Source of the DNA: CAVQJU01 sp963729215
Lineage (GTDB): Bacteria > Acidobacteriota > Vicinamibacteria > Vicinamibacterales > CAVVIG01
DNA: 64,000 nt
Direction of reading: 5' to 3'
NCBI GenBank assembly: GCA_963729215.1
Contig: CAVSND010000009.1
Location: forward strand, 124,001-188,000
Position 1 is the first letter of the stretch, and every line of letters starts with the position of its first letter. Positions 1 to 8,266 of this stretch are shown piece after piece. Made by a program: the position numbers and the translations under genes. The notes under the pieces are model-generated. The model did not search any database. It had not been told where the DNA came from and saw nothing but the letters and a program-made list of their open reading frames with translations.

Positions 1-189
1 CGCCACGTACGGCACCGGCTCGGTCGCCTCGATGACGAGCGACGTGCCCTTGCTGGTCACACGCGAACTGATCGTTTTCAGACGAATCGCAGGTGTTGCC
101 GCCGCACCGGAGCTCGACTCCGGGCTCGACGCCGACACCAGCGCACCCGTCAGCACTACCGATAGAACTAGGGCACTGCCCTTTATCAC
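1..189 (-). CDS. pilQ: PilQ secretin, N-terminal fragment (runs off the left edge)
   Basis: This is the first 63 codons of the type IV pilus outer-membrane secretin. The frame opens with a GTG two bases after the pilP stop and stays open to the window edge. Residues 1-20 form a signal peptide (MIKGSALVLSVVLTGALVSA). The following stretch, about residues 35-63 (IRLKTISSRV and onward), looks like the start of the AMIN domain that binds peptidoglycan in PilQ proteins. The call rests mainly on position, last in a pilM-N-O-P-Q series, with the secretin domain itself outside the window. A different AMIN-domain protein is possible but unlikely. Confidence 0.82.
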   Translation of the reverse strand, partial: MIKGSALVLSVVLTGALVSASSPESSSGAAATPAIRLKTISSRVTSKGTSLVIEATEPVPYVA

Positions 190-191
190 AC

Positions 192-773
192 TCACTTGGC
201 GTCCTCGAGCCCTCGCAACAGCTTTCGCACTTCTCGCTGTTTAACGACCGAGAGCGGATCGTTGACTGCTTGCTCAATCACGAGCCCCTGCGGCGTTATC
301 GACTTGATGGCTCCGTCGAGCAGTTTGTCTCCCGGGTGTACGATGTACGTTCGGTTGTCGGGTCCTTGCACCATGGCGATCAGTCCGCTGCGGCTCTGCA
401 GCACGCCGCGCACCGAGATTTCGGCGACGGTCATGCCCGAGGGCCCCTCGCCCTTCCTCGACGTGGGGCGCGATTCAGTTCCCGTTCCCAGCAGGCTCAG
501 AAAGGGGTCGCGGCGTCCGGCCGGGTCGTACGTGTAGTTCTCTGGAACGACCGGCGGCTTTGCCGGTTCCGCCGGCGCGGCGGCGTTCGGCGCCTGGGCG
601 GACGCGGGCGCAGGTGCCGGCGCTGCGGGCGGAGCCGCAGGCGTTTGCGGCGGCGCTGCCGGCGCCTGAGGCGCGCCAATCGCGTTGGCGGTCAGGCCCG
701 GGGTTCGCGCCACACGCGACGTTCCCGTCGTTCCCAGGAGAGCGATGAGGACAACCAGTCCAGCGGTATGCAT
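192..773 (-). CDS. pilP: Type IV pilus assembly lipoprotein-like PilP
   Basis: PilP links the inner-membrane PilN/PilO alignment complex to the PilQ secretin. The 193-residue protein has a short N-terminal hydrophobic segment (about residues 4-16), a long Pro/Ala linker (about 33-75), then the family signature YDPAGRRDPF at residues 82-91 and a small beta domain to the C-terminus. I see no lipobox cysteine after the hydrophobic segment, so it may be anchored by an uncleaved helix and not by lipid. It lies 2 nt after pilO and 2 nt before pilQ, so the genes are almost certainly cotranscribed. Confidence 0.93.
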   Translation of the reverse strand: MHTAGLVVLIALLGTTGTSRVARTPGLTANAIGAPQAPAAPPQTPAAPPAAPAPAPASAQAPNAAAPAEPAKPPVVPENYTYDPAGRRDPFLSLLGTGTESRPTSRKGEGPSGMTVAEISVRGVLQSRSGLIAMVQGPDNRTYIVHPGDKLLDGAIKSITPQGLVIEQAVNDPLSVVKQREVRKLLRGLEDAK

Positions 774-775
774 GG

Positions 776-1393
776 CTAGGTGCCCTTCGGAGCGCCGGCC
801 GCTGGCCGGGCGCCCGGCTTGGCGCCCGCGCCGGGTTTATCGAGCAGCACAAATGTGGTGGCGACGCAGGTCGCCGTGATCGTCGAATTGGCTTCAGGCT
901 TGTCCTTGCCCTTGACCTCGAGCGCGCTGATGTTCACGATGCGCGTGAACTTGCCCACGCGATCGAAGAAGAGCGCGAGGTTGTGATACGTGCCGTCCAG
1001 TTCCAGATTGATGGGCCACTCGGCGTGCAGCTGCTTCGTTACGGTCGGCGCGGGCTTGAAGCTCTTGATCGTGAGGTTGGACTGCGTGGCGACCGTCTGC
1101 ATGCGCCGCAGAAGGTCCGCGGCATCTTTTTCTTCGGGCAGCACGGCCTTGAGATTGTCGAGCCGGCCCTGCAGGTCGCCGACCTGGCTGCGGAACTCGG
1201 GCAGCTTCTTCGCAGTCGCGACGCCCATCGAGATGTCTTTTTTCAGTCCGGCGAGCTGAGCCTGCCGCGCCTTGAAGTCTTCGCGCGTCGGCCACTCGTA
1301 GTAGTAGACAAACGCGCCGACGCCGGCCGCTGCCAGCAGCACGAACGCGCCAACCTGGCCATACCAGGGCAATTTCGTAAGACTTATGTCCAT
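776..1393 (-). CDS. pilO: Type IV pilus assembly protein PilO
   Basis: PilO is the bitopic inner-membrane partner of PilN in the pilus alignment complex. The 205-residue product has a short cytoplasmic N-terminus, one transmembrane helix (about residues 14-32), a periplasmic coiled coil (about 36-85) and a ferredoxin-like C-terminal domain. The final 20 or so residues are a Lys/Ala/Pro tail. It follows pilN and precedes pilP by 2 nt, in the canonical order. Confidence 0.94.
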   Translation of the reverse strand: MDISLTKLPWYGQVGAFVLLAAAGVGAFVYYYEWPTREDFKARQAQLAGLKKDISMGVATAKKLPEFRSQVGDLQGRLDNLKAVLPEEKDAADLLRRMQTVATQSNLTIKSFKPAPTVTKQLHAEWPINLELDGTYHNLALFFDRVGKFTRIVNISALEVKGKDKPEANSTITATCVATTFVLLDKPGAGAKPGARPAAGAPKGT

Positions 1394-1417
1394 TTCCCTA
1401 TTCGCCGTATCGTCGAA

Positions 1418-2056
1418 TCAACGCACGAGCTTTACGTGTTTCACTTCTTCACAGCGCCCGGCGTAACCGCGCCCTTGGCCGGGTCGTTCGGCGTGACGAA
1501 GCGCGCCCTTCACACTGAACTTCACAACATCGCCGCCCGGCGGCGCCGTCATTACCTCGGTCTGACTGCTGACGATCTCCACCGACTTCTTGAAGTACCC
1601 CGTTCCTTCGAGGTTCGCGACGAAGTCGGACAGCGCAGTGAGCGACGTGGCGCGGCCGTCGATGGTGATTGAATCGTTCTCCTGCTTCATCGCGGTCAGC
1701 CACAGCGACGGCGGAAGCGACCGACTGATCTGATCCAGCATGTGGACCGGGCCCGTCTGGCTTTTCCGCAGCTGCTCGATGAGGACGACGCGCTGCTGCA
1801 GCTGGGCCTTTCGCTGCTCGAACTCCTGAACCTGAAGAATGATCGCGTGGAGCCGCGACGCTTCCTGCTGCGAGTTGGAGATATCCACGTCGAGCTGCTT
1901 CGACTCGTTGTTGAGCGAGAGGTACCGCCAGCCGATCGTCACCACGGCAAGCACGAGCACCGCCGAACAGGCGACCGTGACTTTCTGGCCGGTCTGGAAC
2001 GTGGACTTCTTCTTGGTGCGTTCGCGCTCGACGGCAAGGAGGTTGATGCGAATCAT
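1418..2056 (-). CDS. pilN: Type IV pilus assembly protein PilN (3' end probably frame-shifted)
   Basis: PilN binds PilM through its N-terminal tail and pairs with PilO. The start MIRINLL is the conserved PilM-binding peptide; a transmembrane helix follows (about residues 27-46), then a coiled coil (about 50-100) and a small periplasmic domain. It overlaps the pilM stop by 4 nt. The last 28 or so codons of the open frame have poor third-position GC and no family character. Removing one base near 1497-1506 gives a tail ending at a TGA at 1441 in which nearly every codon ends in G or C. The true 3' end is therefore probably 1441. Confidence 0.92.
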   Translation of the reverse strand: MIRINLLAVERERTKKKSTFQTGQKVTVACSAVLVLAVVTIGWRYLSLNNESKQLDVDISNSQQEASRLHAIILQVQEFEQRKAQLQQRVVLIEQLRKSQTGPVHMLDQISRSLPPSLWLTAMKQENDSITIDGRATSLTALSDFVANLEGTGYFKKSVEIVSSQTEVMTAPPGGDVVKFSVKGALRHAERPGQGRGYAGRCEEVKHVKLVR

Positions 2057-3126
2057 CGGTCCCCCGCCCTTCTGAGCGCGAGCCCGACGGCGACGGCCGC
2101 GGTCGGCATGACGCCCTCGACATCGATCACGCCGAGCTTGTCCGCCTCGAACATCACGGTTTTGAACGGGTCAAGCAGTTCGACCGAGGTGCCGAACCTG
2201 TCCTCGAGCGCCTTGACGAATCCGTCCACCCTCGAGGCGCCGCCGCTGAGGAGCACGCGATCGATGTGATCCGACGCCGCCGTGGCTTTGAAGAAGTCGA
2301 ACGTCTTCTGGATTTCGAGCAGCACGTTCTCGGTCATCGCGTGCAGAACGGGCTGCACTTCAGAGAACGCGATTCCGTCCACCGCTTCGCCCTTCTTCAG
2401 GCGCTCGGCACTCTCGAACGGGAGGTTGAGCTCCTTCTGCACCGCTTCGGTGTAGGCGTTCCCGCCGACCGAGATATCGCGCGTGAAGACAGACTGGTCG
2501 CCGCTGACGATGTTGATGTTGATGGCGCTCGCCCCGGCATTCAGCAGCACGACGACGGTCTGCGCGTCGTGCCCGTAATTGACCTCGTAGGCGTTCTGGA
2601 GCGCGAAGGCGTCGACGTCGACCACGACAGGCTGGCGGCCGGCCTGGACGATCACCCCGGTGTAGTCGGCGATCTTCTCTTTCTTCGCCGCGACGAGGAG
2701 CACATCCATCGTGCCCTTGGAGTCGGGGCCAGTCCCCGGGTCGAGGATCTGGTAGTCGAGATTGACGTCCTGGATGTCGAACGGGATGTATTGCTCGGCT
2801 TCCCAGTAAATGGACTCGGCCAGTTCGGCCTCGGTCATGACCGGCAGGCTGATCTTCTTGACGATGACCGCGTTGCCCGAGAGCGACGCCGCGACTTCTT
2901 TCGTCTTGAAGGCCTTGTTCTCGAACAGCCGGCGAATGGCGTCGGCAACCGCCGCCCCGTCGATGATCGCGCCGTCGACGATGCTGTCGGGGGGAACCGG
3001 CTCGGTGCCGAAGGCCGAGACACGGAAGGCCCCCTTGCCCGAGGGCTTGAGTTCGACGGCCTTGACGGCACTCGACCCGATGTCGAGGCCCACCACGGCC
3101 TTGGATTTCTTAGTCAGACCAAACAC
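2053..3126 (-). CDS. pilM: Type IV pilus assembly ATPase-like PilM
   Basis: PilM is the cytoplasmic actin-like (FtsA/MreB fold) ATP-binding component of the pilus assembly platform; it docks on the PilN N-terminus. The 357-residue length is typical. The phosphate-1 motif GLDIGSSAVKAVEL sits near the N-terminus, and a LSGGASRVDGF-type adenosine motif is near residue 290. The start is GTG, with a modest purine-rich stretch upstream. It is the first gene of pilMNOPQ; its promoter should lie in the 3127-3330 region. Confidence 0.96.
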   Translation of the reverse strand: MFGLTKKSKAVVGLDIGSSAVKAVELKPSGKGAFRVSAFGTEPVPPDSIVDGAIIDGAAVADAIRRLFENKAFKTKEVAASLSGNAVIVKKISLPVMTEAELAESIYWEAEQYIPFDIQDVNLDYQILDPGTGPDSKGTMDVLLVAAKKEKIADYTGVIVQAGRQPVVVDVDAFALQNAYEVNYGHDAQTVVVLLNAGASAININIVSGDQSVFTRDISVGGNAYTEAVQKELNLPFESAERLKKGEAVDGIAFSEVQPVLHAMTENVLLEIQKTFDFFKATAASDHIDRVLLSGGASRVDGFVKALEDRFGTSVELLDPFKTVMFEADKLGVIDVEGVMPTAAVAVGLALRRAGDR

Positions 3127-3532
3127 GTGTGATGTCCTGTTCCTTTGCTTCGCTGCCTGCAGGCGTCCGCCTCATGGGCAAAGCCGATACCAGCTGCCAC
3201 CAGGCGAATTAGGCTCAGATTCCGGTGATAGATGACCAGAAATGCGATCCGGGCACCTGGACCGTGCTGCACCTGACTTACAGTTCTGTCAGGCGATTAC
3301 AATCCCGGCACGGCCCCGGTTCCGGCCGGCCAGACGGTGGCTGAGTCTTCGCCTACTTGTCCGTTATCGGATCGACGACGACCGGCCTTGACAGTCCCCA
3401 GAAAGGCTCGTATCATCAGGGTTTGTCGTTGCCGGACCAGGCCGGGCCGGACGGGTTGTACAAGGGTTCTTGCCCGCCGGGCTTCGCCTCCACCCCCTCA
3501 CAACGGGTTTTTCGGCGAAAGGGTTTTTGGGA
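3127..3532. other. Divergent intergenic region between pilM and rplM
   Basis: This 406-nt gap separates the minus-strand pil operon from the plus-strand ribosomal operon. I find one clear promoter (3388-3416, plus strand) and a GC-rich leader downstream of it. On the pilM side I could not find a convincing sigma-70 pair. A TGGCAG/TTTGC element near 3181-3205 has the wrong spacing for a sigma-54 promoter. No coding frame here looks real. Confidence 0.6.
3388..3416 (+). promoter_or_regulatory. Sigma-70 promoter of the rplM operon
   Basis: TTGACA (3388-3393) and TATCAT (3411-3416) are separated by 17 nt. This is near-consensus and correctly oriented for rplM-rpsI. Transcription would start near 3423, leaving a leader of about 110 nt before the rplM ATG. 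Confidence 0.8.
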
Positions 3533-3970
3533 ATGTCTACGTTTATGGCCAGCGCTCAGCACGCCGCGGATGGCGTCCGCTGGCATCTGATTGACGCCGA
3601 AGGCCGTGTGCTCGGCCGCGTGGCCACACGGGCGGCGCGCCTGCTCCAGGGCAAGCACAAGCCTGTCTATACGCCGTTCATCGACACGGGCGATCACGTG
3701 ATCGTCGTCAACGCCGCGAAAGTGAAGCTCACCGGACGTAAGGAAGATCAGAAGATCTACCGGCAGCACAGCGGCTACGAAGGTGGATTGCGCGAGGAAC
3801 GCGCGCGGATCGTGCGCGCGAAGAAGCCCGAGCGTCTCGTGGAGGAAGCCGTGCACGGCATGCTCCCCAAGACAAAGCTCGGCGAAGCGATGTATCGCAA
3901 GTTGAAGGTGTACGCCGGTCCGGACCACCCGCACGCGGCGCAGAAACCTTCCAAGCTCGAGGTGGCGTAA
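3533..3970 (+). CDS. rplM: 50S ribosomal protein L13
   Basis: L13 is an early-assembling large-subunit protein. The 145-residue product starts MSTFMA, aligning with the M-TF-A start of other L13 proteins, which favours the ATG at 3533 over upstream alternatives in the same frame. The conserved LGRVAT, GKHKPVYTPFIDTGD and GMLPKTKLG motifs are all present, as is the C-terminal KVYAGPDHPHAAQ. The stop is one base before the rpsI GTG, the usual rplM-rpsI pairing. Confidence 0.98.
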   Translation: MSTFMASAQHAADGVRWHLIDAEGRVLGRVATRAARLLQGKHKPVYTPFIDTGDHVIVVNAAKVKLTGRKEDQKIYRQHSGYEGGLREERARIVRAKKPERLVEEAVHGMLPKTKLGEAMYRKLKVYAGPDHPHAAQKPSKLEVA

Positions 3971-3971
3971 C

Positions 3972-4367
3972 GTGGCAGCAGCAGCGCAGTACTACGGAAC
4001 GGGCCGCCGGAAGACGGCCGCCGCCCGTGTGTTCCTCCGTCCCGGATCCGGGGCGATCAGCGTCAACCACCGGGCGTTCGAGTCGTTCTTCCCCACCGAG
4101 GCGCTGCGGACGCAGATTCGCACGCCCCTGATGCTGACGGAAACAGCAGACAAGTTCGACATTCTCGCGACGGTCGCCGGCGGCGGCGTGTCGGGCCAGG
4201 CCGGCGCGGTCCGTCTCGGAATCGCCCGCGCGCTGGTCGAGTACAACGCCGAGCTCCGCAAGGCGCTCAAGAACGAAGGAATGCTCACGCGCGACGCCCG
4301 CGCGAAGGAGCGCAAGAAGTACGGTATGGCGGGAGCGCGCAAGCGTTTCCAGTTCAGCAAACGTTAG
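3972..4367 (+). CDS. rpsI: 30S ribosomal protein S9
   Basis: S9 is a small-subunit head protein whose C-terminal tail reaches the P-site tRNA. The 131-residue product shows YGTGRRKTAAARV near the start, GGGVSGQAGA in the middle and the basic C-terminus KRFQFSKR, whose final Lys-Arg is the conserved tip. The GTG start is one base after the rplM stop. Confidence 0.98.
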   Translation: MAAAAQYYGTGRRKTAAARVFLRPGSGAISVNHRAFESFFPTEALRTQIRTPLMLTETADKFDILATVAGGGVSGQAGAVRLGIARALVEYNAELRKALKNEGMLTRDARAKERKKYGMAGARKRFQFSKR

Positions 4368-4370
4368 GAA

Positions 4371-4390
4371 CGTCCGGCCTGGGCCGGACG
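4371..4390 (+). promoter_or_regulatory. Hairpin in the rpsI-rpsB spacer
   Basis: CGTCCGG and CCGGACG form a perfect 7-bp stem around a CCTGGG loop. No U-tract follows, so it is not a typical terminator. Its 3' half belongs to a 16-nt motif shared with the rplM leader (3444-3459), suggesting an mRNA regulatory or processing element. Confidence 0.45.
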
Positions 4391-4405
4391 GATTGTGGAG
4401 GCTTT

Positions 4406-5215
4406 TTGGTCGCGATCGCATTGAAGGATCTACTGGAGGCAGGGGTACATTTCGGCCACCAGACCAAGCGGTGGAATCCGAAGATGAAGGAATACATCTT
4501 CGGCGAACGCAACGGCATTTACATCCTGGATTTAGGGAAGACCCTGAAACTGTTCCGTGATGCCGAAGAGTTCGTCAGCCGCCTGGCGTCCGAAGGTCGG
4601 ACGATCCTGTTCGTCGGGACCAAGCGACAGGCCAAGGACGTCATCGCCGAGGAAGCGCTCCGCTGCGGGATGTACTTCGTCAACGAACGCTGGCTGGGCG
4701 GGCTCCTGACCAACTTCGCGACCATTCAGCGCAGTCTCGGCCGGCTCCGCGACATCGAAGCGATGTCGACCGACGGCCGTTACGACACGCTCTCGAAAAA
4801 GGAAATCGCGCGCACCGAGAAAGAGCGCAGGAAGCTCCAGAAGAACCTCGAAGGCATCCGCGGCATGACTCGCCTGCCCGACGCAGTCTTCATCGTCGAT
4901 ACCAAGAAAGAGCAGATCGCCGTTGACGAGGCGCGCAAGCTCAAGATTCCGGTGATCGGCATCGTCGACACCAACTGCGACCCGGACGAAGTGGATTTGG
5001 TCATCCCGGGCAACGACGACGCGTTGAGGGCCATCCGCCTCTTCGCCTCGCGCATGGCCGAAGCGGTGCTGAACGGCCGCGGCCTGAAGGAATCGGCCGA
5101 CGCCGACTCCACGCGCGAAGGGGACAACGGCGACGGACCTGGCGGCGACGACGCGAGGCGCGCGGCCCCGCGGACACCCAGGCGCCCGCGCGAAGCCGCT
5201 CCGGCGTCGGCTTAA
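4406..5215 (+). CDS. rpsB: 30S ribosomal protein S2
   Basis: S2 binds late to the 30S subunit and helps recruit S1. The 269-residue product starts at a TTG about 6 nt after a GGAGG Shine-Dalgarno. It shows LLEAGVHFGHQT, RNGIYILDL, LFVGTKRQAKD and ERWLGGLLTN. The core ends near residue 225; a charged low-complexity tail (Asp/Gly then Arg/Pro/Ala) of about 40 residues follows, longer than in E. coli. The rpsB-tsf-pyrH-frr order is the usual bacterial one. Confidence 0.98.
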   Translation: MVAIALKDLLEAGVHFGHQTKRWNPKMKEYIFGERNGIYILDLGKTLKLFRDAEEFVSRLASEGRTILFVGTKRQAKDVIAEEALRCGMYFVNERWLGGLLTNFATIQRSLGRLRDIEAMSTDGRYDTLSKKEIARTEKERRKLQKNLEGIRGMTRLPDAVFIVDTKKEQIAVDEARKLKIPVIGIVDTNCDPDEVDLVIPGNDDALRAIRLFASRMAEAVLNGRGLKESADADSTREGDNGDGPGGDDARRAAPRTPRRPREAAPASA

Positions 5216-5221
5216 CACTCC

Positions 5222-5287
5222 AGGGCTCAGAGCTGCGGCAGAGGGCTCTTCGGCCCTGTGCACCTGAACTCTCAGCCCTATTTTTTT
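5222..5287 (+). terminator. Terminator or attenuator between rpsB and tsf
   Basis: AGGGCTCAGAG (5222-5232) pairs with CTCTCAGCCCT (5269-5279) with one mismatch, enclosing a second smaller hairpin around CTCTTCGG. An A and seven Ts (5281-5287) follow directly, the layout of an intrinsic terminator. It lies inside the rpsB-tsf unit, so partial termination to lower tsf relative to rpsB is the likely role. Confidence 0.72.
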
Positions 5288-5297
5288 GCTTACAGAT

Positions 5298-6164
5298 ATG
5301 ACCATCACCGCAGCAGAAGTGAAGAAACTCCGCGACCAGACCGGCGCGGGGATGATGGAGTGCAAGGCGGCGCTCACCGAAGCGAACGGCGACTTCGACG
5401 AGGCGAATACCATCCTGCGTAAGCGGGGTCTGGCCTCGGCGGCCAAGAAAGCCGGCCGCACCACAAGCGAGGGCCTGATCGGCAGCCGCCTCTCGGCGGA
5501 CCGCTCGACCGGCGTCCTCGTCGAGGTGAACTGCGAATCCGATTTCGTGGCGCGCACCGACGATTTCCAGCAGACCGTGCAGGACATCATCACGGAAATC
5601 GAGAAGGCCGGCGATGCGGCGAACCAGGCATGGCTGGCGGATCCGAACGGACCCGTGCAGAAGCGCCTGGCGCTGACCATCGGCAAGCTCGGCGAGAACA
5701 TGGCGGCGCCGCGGTTCGTGCGGTACGCCGGCAAGGGATACGTCGGCCAGTACATCCACATGGGCGGCAAGATTGGCGTCCAGGTGGAGTTCGGCGGCAT
5801 CACGCCGGAAGTCGCGGCCAAACCGGAACTGGCGACGTTGATCAAGGAGGTGGCCATGCAGATCGCCGCATCGAGCCCCGCCTACCTGTCGCGCGCCGCC
5901 GTTCCTGCGGACGTCCTCGAAAAGGAAAAGGCGATCTACCGGGCTCAAATGGAGTCGTCCGGCAAGCCCCCCAACGTCATCGACAAGATCGTCGAGGGTA
6001 AGCTCGGCAGCTTCTATGCGCAGGTCGTACTGGCGGACCAACCGTCGATTCGCGACCCCAAGATGAGCGTTGCGGATGTCATCGCCGCGGCGTCCAAGGG
6101 GCTTGGTGCGACGATTACGGTCTTGCGATTCGCGCGTCTCCGGGTCGGCGAAGGCGCTCAATAG
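5298..6164 (+). CDS. tsf: Translation elongation factor Ts
   Basis: EF-Ts is the nucleotide exchange factor for EF-Tu. The 288-residue protein starts MTITAAEVKKLRDQTGAGMM, the family start, so the ATG at 5298 is chosen over an in-frame TTG at 5286. The TDFV-like EF-Tu contact is present as SDFVAR near residue 80. The two-lobed core and C-terminal segment are of normal length. It follows a terminator-like hairpin after rpsB. Confidence 0.98.
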   Translation: MTITAAEVKKLRDQTGAGMMECKAALTEANGDFDEANTILRKRGLASAAKKAGRTTSEGLIGSRLSADRSTGVLVEVNCESDFVARTDDFQQTVQDIITEIEKAGDAANQAWLADPNGPVQKRLALTIGKLGENMAAPRFVRYAGKGYVGQYIHMGGKIGVQVEFGGITPEVAAKPELATLIKEVAMQIAASSPAYLSRAAVPADVLEKEKAIYRAQMESSGKPPNVIDKIVEGKLGSFYAQVVLADQPSIRDPKMSVADVIAAASKGLGATITVLRFARLRVGEGAQ

Positions 6165-6178
6165 GGGCGCCTTCGCAC

Positions 6179-6184
6179 TATAAT
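6179..6184 (+). promoter_or_regulatory. Consensus -10 box upstream of pyrH (leaderless start)
   Basis: A perfect TATAAT ends 8 nt before the pyrH GTG, placing the expected +1 at or next to the start codon. No clear -35 or Shine-Dalgarno is visible. This suggests an internal promoter giving a leaderless pyrH mRNA. Confidence 0.55.
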
Positions 6185-6192
6185 CTCGTTTC

Positions 6193-6918
6193 GTGACTGC
6201 CCCGCCCACGCTCGCGTATAAGCGAATCCTCCTCAAAGTTTCCGGCGAAGCCCTGATGGGCGAACAGAACTACGGCATCGATCCGGAGGTTGCCAACCAG
6301 ATTGCCCTCGACGTCTCCGAAATCCAGGGGATGGGTGTCGAGACAGCCATCGTCATCGGGGGCGGCAATATCTTCCGCGGCGTCGCCGCCAGTGCAAAGG
6401 GAATGGACCGGGCGACGGCAGACTACATGGGAATGCTGGCGACGATCATCAACGCGCTGGCGCTCCAGGACGCGCTCGAGAAGCAGGGCGTCGCCACGCG
6501 GGTGGTGACGGCGATCGAGATGCGAGCCATCGCCGAACCGTTCATCCGGCGCCGCGCCATCCGCCACCTCGAGAAGAGACGCGTGGTCGTTTTTGGCGGC
6601 GGCACCGGCAACCCGTACTTCAGCACCGACACGGCCGCGGCGCTGCGGGCGATGGAAATCAAAGCCGACGTCATCCTGAAGGCCACAAAGGTGGACGGCA
6701 TCTACGATGCCGACCCGATGATCCACCCGGGCGCATCGAGGTTCGATCGCATCTCGTATCTCCAGGTGCTCGAACAGGGCCTGAAGGTCATGGATGCGAC
6801 GGCGATCTCGCTCTGCATGGACAACGGGCTGCCCATCGTCGTCTTCAATTTGCGGACGCCGGGGAACATCAAACGGGCGGTCACCGGCGAGACCATCGGG
6901 TCGCTGGTGACGGCGTGA
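6193..6918 (+). CDS. pyrH: UMP kinase
   Basis: PyrH phosphorylates UMP to UDP in pyrimidine nucleotide synthesis; bacterial PyrH belongs to the amino-acid kinase family and is hexameric. The 241-residue protein shows LLKVSGEALMG at the start, VIGGGNIFRG, and DTAAALRAMEIKAD followed by KVDGIYDADP. The start is a GTG without a Shine-Dalgarno, just downstream of a TATAAT. It lies 28 nt after tsf and 41 nt before frr. Confidence 0.98.
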   Translation: MTAPPTLAYKRILLKVSGEALMGEQNYGIDPEVANQIALDVSEIQGMGVETAIVIGGGNIFRGVAASAKGMDRATADYMGMLATIINALALQDALEKQGVATRVVTAIEMRAIAEPFIRRRAIRHLEKRRVVVFGGGTGNPYFSTDTAAALRAMEIKADVILKATKVDGIYDADPMIHPGASRFDRISYLQVLEQGLKVMDATAISLCMDNGLPIVVFNLRTPGNIKRAVTGETIGSLVTA

Positions 6919-6959
6919 AGCCGTAGCGCCGGGCTGGCGACTCTACGAGGAAATAGAGC

Positions 6960-7529
6960 ATGGACGCGAACGATCTGAAGAGTTTGTTCACGGAGTCCAC
7001 CAAGCGCATGGACACGGCGCTCGATCACGTCAAACACGAGCTGGGCGGCGTCCGAACCGGTCGAGCGTCAGTGACGATGCTGGACGCCGTTCATGTCGAG
7101 GCCTACGGTTCCAAGATGCCGCTCAATCAGGTCGCTGGACTGTCCGTCCCCGAGCCTGCGCTGATCGTGGCCCAGCCGTTCGATCCCTCCCAACTCGGGG
7201 CCATCGAAAAGGCCATCCGGGCCGCCGGCCTCGGGCTCAACCCGGCGAACGACGGCAAGGTCGTGCGCATTCCCTTCCCGCCGCTGACCGAGGAGCGCCG
7301 GAAGGAGCTCTCACGCCATGTGCACAAGCTCGCCGAGGAAGGCCGCAACAGCGTGCGCGCGGTGCGCCGGGACGCCAACGAGCGGTTGAAGAAGCTCCTC
7401 AAGGACCACAAGATTTCCGAGGACGACGAGCGCAAGGGCCTCGACGAGATCCAGCGGATCACCGACAACCACATCAAGCTCATCGACGACGCGCAGAAGA
7501 AGAAGGACACCGAGCTGCTGGGACGGTGA
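6960..7529 (+). CDS. frr: Ribosome recycling factor
   Basis: RRF splits post-termination ribosomes together with EF-G. The 189-residue product has the typical RTGRAS motif near residue 37, the beta-domain segment EAYGSKMPLNQVA, PFDPSQLGAIEKAI, and the C-terminal helix rich in Lys/Glu (IQRITDNHIKLID). An AGGAA Shine-Dalgarno precedes the ATG. It ends the plus-strand translation block and converges with mtnC 1 nt away. Confidence 0.98.
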   Translation: MDANDLKSLFTESTKRMDTALDHVKHELGGVRTGRASVTMLDAVHVEAYGSKMPLNQVAGLSVPEPALIVAQPFDPSQLGAIEKAIRAAGLGLNPANDGKVVRIPFPPLTEERRKELSRHVHKLAEEGRNSVRAVRRDANERLKKLLKDHKISEDDERKGLDEIQRITDNHIKLIDDAQKKKDTELLGR

Positions 7530-7530
7530 G

Positions 7531-8266
7531 TTACACGATCTGATCGAAGGATCGGATCGATTCGGCTTCCGGGTACGAGGCCGATCGGTTCCCCGGGCGC
7601 TCCGCGAGGAGCACCTGACAGCCGGCGCCTCTCGCCGCGTCGAGTTCGGCCGGCGTATCGGACACGAACAACAGGCCGGCGGCCTCATGCTGTAATTCCA
7701 CCGCGATCCGGCGATAGCTGTCGGGCCACCGTTTCGGCCCGACGCCGGTATCGAAAAACGCCGTGATGAACGGCGTCAGGTCGCCTTCGCGCGTGGCGCC
7801 GAACAGCAGGCGTTGCGCGAGCACGCTCCCGGAAGAGTAGATGGCGATCGTCACCCGTGCGTCGCGCCATCGTTCGAACGCCGGCCGGACATCCGGAAAC
7901 ACCTCGCCTTTCAACGCGCCGGTCCGGTAGCCGCCTTCCCAGATCAGTCCCTGCAGACGCTTGAGCGCCGGCGACTTGACGTCGCGATCCATCAGCCATT
8001 CGAGGTACGCGGAGGCAGACACCGGGCGCCCCATGCTGCCATTCAGGCAAGGCCCGGCGCGCGGCGGCATCGGCTTCCCACTCTTTGCTCAGAAGCTGCA
8101 GCACCTCGGCGACAGCGGCGTCATGAGCCGGGTCCTCCAGGTAGGCGCTGAGACGAGTCCGGGCGAACGGAAACAACACGTCGTACACGAAGGCGATGGG
8201 CGTCGTCGTGCCTTCGATGTCGAGCAGGATCGCCCGGATCGCGCGATCCTGCAGCAGGAATCTCAC
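7531..8266 (-). CDS. mtnC: Enolase-phosphatase MtnC (frame broken by one base)
   Basis: MtnC converts 2,3-diketo-5-methylthiopentyl-1-phosphate to acireductone in the methionine salvage pathway. The N-terminal part (start GTG 8266) carries the HAD nucleophile motif LLDIEGTTTPI. The C-terminal part continues in another frame from SASAYLEWLMDRD through the cap and the late HAD motif LLFVSDTPAELDAA. Deleting one base of the C run at 8029-8032 joins both parts into one normal enzyme of about 244 residues. The GTG overlaps the mtnD stop as GTGA. Probably functional in the organism, with the shift a sequencing error. Confidence 0.88.

Noticed and set aside
3181..3205. A sigma-54 promoter upstream of pilM.
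   Set aside because: The GG and GC elements are present but the spacing is wrong.
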